NCBI GenBank assembly: GCA_020746875.1
Contig: JAGTJL010000006.1
Span: forward strand, 1,178,001-1,242,000
Source of the DNA: Rhexocercosporidium sp. MPI-PUGE-AT-0058
Taxonomy: Eukaryota; Ascomycota; Leotiomycetes; Helotiales
Direction of reading: 5' to 3'
DNA length: 64,000 nucleotides
In this document: positions 56,388 to 64,000 of the stretch, piece after piece
How positions within the stretch are numbered: the first letter of the stretch is position 1
Layout: the number at the start of each line of letters is the position of its first letter
The notes under the pieces: generated by a model
The model's database searches: none
Told to the model about the DNA's origin: nothing
The model's input: only the letters and a program-made list of their open reading frames with translations
Program-made: the position numbers and the translations under genes

Positions 56388-57248
56388 TCAAGTATATCGC
56401 CCCCGCTTTCCACCCCCCCCAAAACCATCCCTGCCCTGCCCCAAATTTCCGATATCAAAAAATTCCCCGAAGTTGATCTTCCGCTTCTGTCCAGCACCCC
56501 TGCCTATGGTACCATTAGGTCGTGAACCGACTCGAGAGTGGATGTTCTGTCGCGTTCGTGGTGGCCGAGTGATTCCAAGACCCGAAGGGGCAGTATTTGA
56601 TGCGTGTGAAGTGACTGAGCCATCGTGACTGGGAGCGCGAGTATTGTCGTTCATGTCGAGATCAGATAGTATTAGGTCTGCATCCTGTGGGTATGGATGA
56701 GACGATCTGAACGTGAAAGTTGCTTGTGGAGGTATCGAGTTTGGCGCCGAGTCCACGGTGTTCGAGGTTGTGGTTGGTGATGGGGCAGAGTCCATTCGGA
56801 CTGGCGAAGCTGCTCTTATCGGATTTGACGTGGTTGGAAGTCGACTCGAGCTTTGTGATCTCTGTACAACGGGCGATGAACCACGGTCTGCTTTTTCTGA
56901 AGCCTCATCATCGCTTTCCATGTTTGGAGTCACAGAGTCCCTTCCATCCAATCGCTCCGTAGCCCATCTGCGGATCCTCCACCCCTCTCCATCGCTTAGT
57001 CCGATATCTTCCTTGTCCAGGTATGCCAGCAGTTCATCCAGGGCATCTTGATAGCCCTCAGCTCGAGCCCTTCCTTGATCGGCCGCGGCGCTTTTGTAGA
57101 GATTGGTGACGGAAAGGGCTGCGGCTTTGAAGGCTGTGAGGAGTTGCTCGGGCGGATCTTGGTGCTTGGTTGTACTAGAGGCAGGTGCGGCAGTGGATGT
57201 AGGCGTAGGACCCGGAAGAGAGGTGTTAAGGCTCCTCATGGAGTCCAT
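56388..57248 (-). CDS. HAPSTR1/C16orf72-like protein
   Basis: A single-exon frame of 286 residues from the ATG at 57,248. The N-terminal domain (about residues 36-105) reads LLTAFKAAALSVTNLYKSAA, then GYQDALDELLAYLDKEDIG, then GEGWRIRRWATERLDG. The AA-x-x-VTNLYK and GYQ-x-A-x-x-x-LLA pattern resembles human C16orf72 (HAPSTR1), a stress-response partner of the HUWE1 ubiquitin ligase. I infer homology from memory of this pattern and cannot test it here. The middle (about 105-240) is Ser/Pro/Thr-rich and likely disordered. The C-terminus has GQKRKINFGEFFDIGNLG followed by a Gly/Arg-rich end, suggesting a conserved nuclear-localisation or docking tail. It is divergently oriented from isw1, 925 bp away. 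Confidence 0.75.
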   Translation of the reverse strand: MDSMRSLNTSLPGPTPTSTAAPASSTTKHQDPPEQLLTAFKAAALSVTNLYKSAAADQGRARAEGYQDALDELLAYLDKEDIGLSDGEGWRIRRWATERLDGRDSVTPNMESDDEASEKADRGSSPVVQRSQSSSRLPTTSNPIRAASPVRMDSAPSPTTTSNTVDSAPNSIPPQATFTFRSSHPYPQDADLILSDLDMNDNTRAPSHDGSVTSHASNTAPSGLGITRPPRTRQNIHSRVGSRPNGTIGRGAGQKRKINFGEFFDIGNLGQGRDGFGGGGKRGRYT

Positions 57249-58173
57249 GATTGCGGCGTAATGTGGTAACTCTGCAGAGTTTCTTGTTCAGCTAGTCCAG
57301 GCTAACGAGGTGTGGTTTGTTATGGTGCTGTAAACAGCGGGTTCGAATAGGGTCTGGTAGGCTGCAGATCAAAAGGCTGGCTGGACTGTGGCGGCAAGGG
57401 AATGAAAGAGACGGGGGCGTAGGGGCGTAGGGGCGCTGGTACTGTAGCCGACAAGTGCGCTTGCTTGTTTATCGCTTGTCTGCTTGTTGTGTGAAGGAGT
57501 ATTGGGGATGAAAAGGAGCGACTGGTCCTGTCCTCGAGGTCGGAGAGACCGTGACGGAAATCTCTGGAAGGGAGGATTTAGTGGGGTGTGGTGTGGTGTA
57601 TGTCGTGTAGTGTGGTGTAATGTAATGTACACTGAGGTGGAGAGAATCTTCCTCGATCCTCGTCGTTAGTGAGTGAATGGGTGCGTAGGTGCGTGAGTGG
57701 GTAGATGAACAATTGTGGCAGTGAACATGAACTCGAAATTGACCGACTGATGACTGGCCGTTGCCCGTCATGGCATGTCTTGTCTTGTGTTGTCTTTAGG
57801 TTGTCCTTATTCTTGTCCTTCGAGCGTGGGGCAACGGAGCGGCGATACGAATTGCCGCCGACCGCCGCTAAGCCTAACTAATTAAAAAAAGCGTGGGTGC
57901 TGTTAGCTCTCACTCTTACTCTCCACTTACTCTAATCGCGAACTCGAACTCCTGCTAGTTGAGTTGAGATACTTCACCACCACGCGTCAAACCCACCCCC
58001 AACTCGATTTCTCTTCTAACACGCCTTCTACCTTGGAGGCGCGACTCAACAAGAACGCGACGGACGATTGTTCCCGCACTCAAAGGGCACCATCGCGCGC
58101 AAACTACGCCCACAGACAGACAGCTAGTACTTTGCTTTGCTCGCCCTTCTGGGTAGTGCCGTTGAAACACACC
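57249..58173. other. Divergent promoter region between the HAPSTR1-like gene and isw1
   Basis: This 925-bp region carries a GT-rich run (57,588-57,640; GTGTGGTGTGGTGTA and GTGTAGTGTGGTGTAATG) and a GTAGGGGCGTAGGGGCG repeat at 57,417-57,436. CT-rich sequence at 57,907-57,950 just upstream of isw1 is typical of fungal transcription start regions. No gene is supported. Confidence 0.5.
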
Positions 58174-61100
58174 ATGGCACCACGCTCCTCGCGCGCAAGT
58201 GGCGCCGATACAGATACCTCGATGGCAGACGCTTCAGAACCTATCAGACAGCTTCCTGTTGATCCAATGGTATGTCGTAACCTATCATATCTGGGGTGGC
58301 CGGCTTGATGCTGGCAGTTGGAGATTAAGTTCCAGAATGAGTATTGACGTTTTCTCTAGGAGGTTGATGAGACACCAGACTATACGGAAGACTCGGATAC
58401 CAACCCCAATACGACTGCCAGCAGCGTTGTGGGTGAACCTGTCGATGGCCGAAAGAAGAGATCCCAGGCAACTCTCCTCAGACGAAGTGTCTTTGGGAAG
58501 AAGCACGATGTCTTAGGTGAAAGCAAGGTATGTCGGCTACTGATGGATGGCTTCTAGATTGCTAATGACGAAACAGGAGGACGATTCCATTCGGCGCTTT
58601 CGGTACCTCTTGGGCTTGACCGACCTCTTCAGACATTTCATCGAGACCAACCCCAATCCCCGAATCAAGGAGATCATGGTCGAGATTGATCGCCAGAATG
58701 CGGAGACAGAGAAGGCGGTCAAGAAGGGCCGGGATAGGCAAGGCGGCGCAGCCGTCGTAGGACGACGAAGAACTGAGGCCGAAGAAGATGCCGAGTTGTT
58801 GAAGGATGAGAAGGTGGGGGGTTCGGCCGAGACAGTTTTCCGAGAGTCACCAGGCTTCATCAAAGGGGGCGAGATGCGCGACTATCAGGTTGCAGGACTG
58901 AATTGGCTGATCTCTCTCCACGAGAATGGCATCTCCGGTATCTTGGCCGACGAAATGGGTCTTGGAAAGACTCTGCAGACTATCTCCTTCCTTGGATACC
59001 TGAGACATATTATGGATATCACTGGCCCCCATCTGGTCGTGGTCCCAAAGTCTACACTGGACAACTGGAAGAGAGAATTCGCCAAGTGGACCCCAGAAGT
59101 CAACGTCCTGGTTTTACAGGGAGCAAAGGATGAACGCCACGCCCTCATCAACGAGCGTCTTATTGATGAGAAGTTTGATGTCTGCGTTACGAGTTACGAA
59201 ATGATTCTCCGCGAGAAGTCCCACTTGAAGAAATTTGCTTGGGAATACATAATTATTGACGAGGTAAGCGCCCCCCCCCCCAATCACCTCAAGGCATGTC
59301 CTTTCTAATTTCGTAAGGCCCATCGCATCAAGAACGAAGAGTCCTCCCTCGCTCAGGTAATCCGCGTTTTCAACTCTCGAAATCGCCTTTTGATTACTGG
59401 TACGCCACTGCAGAATAACCTGCACGAGCTTTGGGCTTTACTCAATTTTTTACTGCCTGATGTTTTCGGCGACGCGGAGGCATTCGACCAGTGGTTCTCT
59501 GGCCAGGGCGAAGACCAGGATACTGTTGTTCAGCAGCTTCACAGGGTTTTACGGCCTTTCTTACTCCGCCGTGTCAAGAGTGATGTCGAAAAGAGTTTAC
59601 TCCCAAAGAAGGAGATCAACTTGTACATTGGAATGTCTGATATGCAAGTCAAGTGGTACAAGAAGATTCTTGAGAAGGACATTGATGCTGTCAATGGAGC
59701 GGGTGGAAAACGCGAGTCTAAAACCCGCCTGCTCAATATTGTGATGCAACTGCGAAAGTGCTGCAATCACCCATACCTTTTCGAAGGTGCTGAGCCTGGA
59801 CCTCCTTATACGACCGAAGAACACATCATCACCAATGCTGGCAAGATGGTCATGCTTGATAGACTGCTTGTTCGCCTGAAGAAGCAGGGTAGCCGAGTAT
59901 TGATCTTTTCTCAGATGAGCAGATTGCTGGATATCTTGGAGGATTACTGCGTCTTCAGAGAGTTCAAGTACTGTCGAATTGACGGTGGTACTGCACACGA
60001 AGACCGTATTTCGGCGATTGATGATTACAACAAGCCCGATTCCGAGAAATTCGTCTTCCTTCTTACGACTCGAGCTGGTGGTCTTGGTATCAATTTGACA
60101 AGCGCTGACATTGTTGTTCTATTTGACAGTGATTGGAATCCCCAAGCTGATCTCCAAGCTATGGATCGAGCCCATCGCATTGGTCAAACCAAGCAGGTCG
60201 TTGTCTACAGATTTGTGACGGAGAATGCTATTGAGGAGAAGGTCTTGGAACGTGCTGCACAAAAGCTTCGACTTGATCAGCTTGTTATCCAGCAAGGACG
60301 AGCCCAAACTGCCGCAAAAGCTGCTGCCAACAAGGATGAGTTGCTCAGCATGATTCAACATGGTGCCGAAAAGGTCTTTTCATCCAAAGGACCCACTGGA
60401 AACCTCGCGGAGAAGGGCGACGAGCTCAATGACGACGATATCGACGAGATTCTGAAGCACGGCGAGAAGCGTACGGCAGAGCTGAATGCTCGATATGAGA
60501 AGCTTGGAATCGACGATCTGCAAAAGTTCACATCTGAATCCGCGTACGAGTGGAACGGCCAAGATTTCACAAACAAGAAGAAGGAAATCGGCATCAATTG
60601 GATCAATCCCGCTAAGCGTGAGAGAAAAGAGCAATCATATTCCATGGACAAGTACTACAAGCAGGCTCTATCCACTGGTGGCCGAGTCGCGGATACTAAG
60701 CCGAAAGCCCCTCGTGCTCCTAAACAAGTCACTGTTCACGACTACCAATTCTTCCCCGGTACCCTCCGAGACTTGCAAGACCGCGAAACCGCGTTTCATC
60801 GGAAGGAGATCGGATACAAGGTTGTTCTTCCCGATGGACCCGAAGATCAACTTTCCGACCGGGAGGCTGAGCGTGCTTTGGACCAAGAAGAGATTGACAA
60901 TGCGACGCCTCTCACTGAAGAAGAACAAGAGGAGAAGCAAATTCTGTCTCAGCAGGGCTTTGCCGATTGGAATCGCAGAGACTTCCAGCAATTCGTCAAC
61001 GGTTCTGCAAAGTACGGGCGCAAGGACTACGATGCAATTGCTGATGAAGTCGATAGCAAGACCGCGGATGAGATCAAGGCCTATGCCAAGGTCTTCTGGC

Positions 61101-61807
61101 AACGCTACACCGAAATCGCAGATTACAGCAAATACATCAGCTTGATTGAGGCAGGCGAAGAGAAGACTCGCAAGATGGAGCACCAACGTAAGATGTTGCG
61201 TAAGAAGATGCAGCAATACCGAGTCCCACTACAGCAGCTGAAGATCAACTACTCTGTGTCGACTACGAATAAGAAGGTGTACACCGAGGAGGAAGATCGA
61301 TTTTTGTTGGTATTGCTTGACAAGTACGGTGTTGATAGTGAGGGACTTTTCGAACGCATCCGCGACGATATCCGAGACAGTCCTCTCTTCAGATTCGATT
61401 GGTTCTTCTTGAGCCGCACTCCAGTAGAGATCAGTCGCAGATGCACTACTCTTCTCACTACCGTTGCTCGTGAATTCGAGGACGCGTCCGCGCCGAAGGG
61501 TAATGGAACTGCCAATGGCAAGGCCAAGCGAGAGCCCGACGACGATGAGAACGACGAGGATAGTGTTCTTGGAATGGCTCCTGCAAAGAAGAAGTCTAAG
61601 AATGGCGTTAAGGTATGATTGACTTCTGTTAGTATTTTCACATTACTAACTAGCCTCTCAAAGAACAAAGCTTTGGACAACGTTCGGTCTGGTGCTGGTA
61701 GCAAGGCAACTTCCGCCGCACCATCATCGAGAGCATCCAGTGTCATGTCCACTGCTTCAAACTCTGTGCTAGCAACGAAGGGCAAAGGCAAGGGCAAGAA
61801 GAAGTGA
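58174..61807 (+). CDS. ISW1: ISWI-family chromatin-remodelling ATPase
   Basis: Exons 58,174-58,269, 58,360-58,527, 58,577-59,263, 59,318-61,612 and 61,664-61,807 give 1,129 residues, the normal ISWI size. All junctions are GT/AG and in frame. An acidic N-terminus is followed by the SNF2 ATPase: [13 protein letters not shown] (Walker A, about 210-222), [13 protein letters not shown] (Walker B, its DE|AH split by intron 3) and [15 protein letters not shown]. The helicase C domain holds [46 protein letters not shown]. The nucleosome-binding HAND-SANT-SLIDE module then follows: [15 protein letters not shown] (HAND side), [13 protein letters not shown] (SANT, about 863-910) and [17 protein letters not shown] (SLIDE, about 967-1,045). 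The tail is Lys-rich. The enzyme spaces nucleosomes; whether it is closer to yeast Isw1 or Isw2 cannot be decided here. Confidence 0.95.
59270..59281 (+). repeat. Poly-C tract inside isw1 intron 3
   Basis: Eleven C in a row seven bases after the donor of a 54-bp intron (59,264-59,317). Homopolymers like this vary in length between strains and are error-prone in assembly; here it has no coding effect because it is intronic. Confidence 0.7.
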
Positions 61808-62456
61808 ATGTTGATAATGGTATATTGAGCGTTTTCTTTCAACTACTGTACTGGCAAAAATGGAAGGAATGGGGCGTAAAGAAGAACGGGTGATATCATT
61901 GATTGGCGTATAGATGGTCTTTGTGGGTGGAACCGTTGCTTTTCGACGACATTGAGGTGCAGACTTCAGTATGTATTTCCAGTTGTACGTGCGAGAGACC
62001 AAAAGATAAATGCTATGGATTACTTTGACAATGTACCATCTCGTGTGGTGTAGATCTGTCTTTCTCTTTATTGACCTTCAAATGCCAGCCATGAAGTAAC
62101 ACGACCTCGTCTCCTTCTCAAGACCGCAGGTGAAGATAGGTAGGTAGGTGAGTAATCTTCCGCTGCTGCCCTACCACGGGCCGGAAGCCTCTGAATCCAC
62201 CGTTTGCCTTAGGCTCTATTTTCGCTTAGTCTACGGTGGTACAGGCAATAAGTTTAAGCTCACCGCCTTTTTCTGCCCTAAGAGTTTGTATGGGCAGAAT
62301 GAGGCGGTAAGCCTAAACTTATTGCCTGTACCACCGTAAACGCCAATTACCAGCACTCATCTTTCTCTGTGAAATACACTCACTCCACTTTTGCAGCTTC
62401 CTCCTAGCCAAGTATTGCTTAACAATAACGCTCCAAATAGGCACCCTCAACTCCTT
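61808..62456. other. Intergenic between isw1 and the HAD hydrolase gene
   Basis: A 649-bp gap holding the isw1 3' end, a TAGGTAGGTAGGTGAG run at about 62,138 and a long hairpin element (62,230-62,340), then the promoter/5' UTR of the HAD gene. No gene is seen. Confidence 0.6.
62230..62340. mobile_element. Long-armed hairpin (MITE-like) element
   Basis: The left arm (62,230-62,279; CTACGGTGGTACAGGCAATA and on) is the reverse complement of the right arm (62,290-62,340) over about 50 bp with only a handful of mismatches, separated by a loop of about 10 bp (AGAGTTTGT). The whole 111 bp would fold into one nearly perfect stem. It ends about 116 bp upstream of the HAD gene ATG and so may lie in its promoter or 5' UTR. 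The sequence differs from the MITE-like copies at 40,671-41,001, so it is a separate family. There is no coding capacity. Confidence 0.8.
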
Positions 62457-63993
62457 ATGAATACCCGAAAACACCTATTCAAGTCCTTGAAAATCTGTCC
62501 CTTCCCTATCTCACTTGTGGTGCGAAATCAGCACGCCGAGAGATCGTTCAGTATGTCGAGTCCATTGTTGAAAGAATCCAGGAGATTCGCTCCGTTGGGC
62601 ACGGATGCTGGTGGCGAGTTGCCCCAGCTGAAGGGTATTGTGTTTGACGTTGATGGGACCTTGTGGTGAGTTTGATAACTCTTCTCTCTGTCCGTCGTGG
62701 CTTATTTCTGTTAAGCATTTGCTTGCTGTAATGTTCTTTGTTGCACTCGAAGACTAAGAATGGTTTCGGGGTCTACTCAGTTGGTGTTGAAGGTGAGAGC
62801 TGCTGGTGCTACCTTTTCAGGATTCATCGTGGTCTTTTATCCTACGGGGAATCGTGAATCGTGTGTCTGATGGTATGATCTCTACCTGGTCCTTTAAAAG
62901 ATGCCTTCATTTTTAGTTTATGTATTACCCATTGCTCCCACACCGTATCCCGACTATTGGCACATCAATATTTCAGCTCAGCCTACATCTGATTCAAGTG
63001 ATCGAGAAGATTGGTACTGTCCATTAATTCCCTAGACGATGATAAGTGAGCTAGTGGAACGTAGCTTCACGGCAGATGGCCAATTGGGCGAGAAGCCAAA
63101 GCCAGGGCTATTTCTACATCGGGTTTGTAAAAAGGATTTTCCCCGTCTCTCCCATAGAGCAATCAACTGTCAATACCTGCGTTAGCAATCGGACAAGTTA
63201 CGACCGACTAATAGTCCACAGTATTCCACAAACCTGGATGTTCGGCCAAATGCGATCCGCCCTAGGAATCGACAAAAGCAGAGACATCCTCGACCACATT
63301 CACTCCCTACCCACCTCCGAGCAAGAAGCCGCCCAAGAGAAAATCCGCGCCATTGAACGTTCAGCAATGATTTCCCAAGAACCACAACCCGGTCTCCAAT
63401 CACTGATGGAATATCTCGAAACACGCAAGATCCCAAAGGGCATATGTACCCGCAATTTCGAAGCCCCGGTCACGCATTTTCTGGAGAAGTTCTTGACGGG
63501 GAAGGAATTTAAGCCGATCGTGACGAGGGAGTTCAAGCCGCCGAAGCCGAGCCCCGCGGGGATTCTACATATTGCGAAGAGTTGGGGATTTGTTGGGAAG
63601 GATGGGAAAGAGGGGGATGCTAGTCAGGTTATCATGGTTGGGTAAGTGAACTGATTCTCCAGATTCGAGATTGAACTTGAAAGTCACAGATCAAAGTTTC
63701 AAATTCGGCTTGGACCAAGCGAGGAAGGGCTGACTTCCCCCAGGGACTCAATAGATGACATGACGGCTGGTTATACAGCAGGAGCCGCAACGGTGCTGCT
63801 AGTAAACGATGTTAATGCCCACCTGGAAAATCACGAGCATACTGACCTGGTCGTGTCACAATTGGATGAGCTGATCGAGATTCTGGAGAAGGGCTTCGTC
63901 GGGAAGATTGGTAGGGGAGAGGATAGTGATACAGGGGCTAGAGCAGAAGGCGTCCTGAAGAATGGAAAGGCTGAGGGAGTCACGAGCAACTGA
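62457..63993 (+). CDS. HAD-superfamily hydrolase, YOR131C-like
   Basis: Exons 62,457-62,665, 63,222-63,641 and 63,744-63,993 give 292 residues. The junctions restore two conserved motifs: GTL-C-IPQTWMF across intron 1 and MVGDSIDD across intron 2. HAD motifs: KGIVFDVDGTL (nucleophile Asp), ICTRN (motif II Thr), PPKPSP (motif III Lys) and GDSIDDM (motif IV). Between motifs I and II lies an all-helical cap (about residues 75-130, MRSALGIDKS, then QPGLQSLM). The layout and motifs resemble the yeast YOR131C family, putative phosphatases of unknown substrate. The N-terminus (MNTRKHLFKSLKICPF, then RNQHAERSFS) is basic and could target mitochondria; a second in-frame ATG (MSSPLL, about residue 33) would give a shorter form. 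Intron 1 is unusually long (556 bp). The gene ends eight bases before the window edge. Confidence 0.88.
62666..63221 (+). other. Long first intron of the HAD gene (556 bp)
   Basis: Donor GTGAGT within the codon after GTL, acceptor CCACAG before the IPQTWMF segment, with a branch-like GACTAAT 13 bases upstream of the acceptor. Splicing restores the family motif GTLC-x-PQ-x-WMF, which is strong support. The interior has no recognised gene or repeat. Together with the first intron of mit1 it is one of two introns of more than 500 bp in a region where other introns are about 50-140 bp. Confidence 0.75.
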
Positions 63994-64000
63994 TGGATAC

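Noticed and set aside
60486..61145. 219-codon frame in another reading frame of isw1, and the 182-197 codon frames on its other strand
   Set aside because: Shadows of the ISWI coding frame, which is supported by full-length domain structure.
41837..61807. A functional cluster of chromatin genes
   Set aside because: The two remodellers are about 10 kb apart with unrelated genes between them (CCCH protein, URA4, HAPSTR1-like) and different orientations among neighbours; no shared pathway is evident.

Overview
The window is nuclear DNA from a filamentous ascomycete (Pezizomycotina). The evidence is short introns of about 49-140 bp with GTRNGT donors and CTAAC-like branch sites, fungal-type gene families (URA4-type dihydroorotase, Mit1/Mi-2-like remodeller, ISWI, MRM1), and an AT-rich block of retrotransposons carrying the transition-only decay typical of repeat-induced point mutation (RIP). 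I cannot name the species; a Leotiomycete-like fungus is only a guess.

The left part (about 1-36,260) is a gene-free AT-rich isochore built from decayed LTR retrotransposons. From left to right I see: a minus-strand Ty3/gypsy element cut by the window edge (1-8,992; protease, RT and integrase relics, one candidate LTR at 8,766-8,992); a minus-strand Ty1/copia relic (about 9,060-13,930); a plus-strand gypsy element split in two (about 14,030-14,972 and 23,325-27,450) by an 8.35-kb LTR element (14,973-23,324) that still shows paired 189-bp LTRs and a 5-bp target duplication (TTATT); and a second plus-strand gypsy element (about 29,900-34,850). Stretches at 15,162-18,480, 21,900-23,135, 27,451-29,900 and 34,851-36,260 are equally decayed but could not be assigned. 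A compact cluster of short direct repeats lies at the right edge of the isochore (35,931-36,248).

The right part (about 36,260-64,000) has balanced base composition and is gene-rich: a broken gene for the nucleotide-sugar/L-arabinokinase-N-terminal-like GT-B fold (36,827-37,935); MRM1, a mitochondrial rRNA ribose methyltransferase (minus); a Mit1/Mi-2-type chromatin remodeller with zinc fingers and chromodomain (plus, 7 proposed exons); a CCCH zinc-finger protein with a long spliced leader (plus); URA4 dihydroorotase (minus, 7 exons); a HAPSTR1/C16orf72-like protein (minus); ISW1, an ISWI remodeller (plus, 5 exons); and a HAD-family hydrolase resembling yeast YOR131C (plus, 3 exons).

The genes do not form a pathway or cluster. 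They are housekeeping or chromatin genes: two SNF2 remodellers, one pyrimidine-synthesis enzyme, one mitochondrial RNA modifier and regulatory proteins. Small palindromic, MITE-like elements sit in two intergenic regions (40,671-41,001 and 62,230-62,340). No convincing new biological system was found; the best leads are the nested RIP-decayed insertion, the broken gene at the isochore edge, the MITE-like hairpins, and the spliced leader with a possible uORF.
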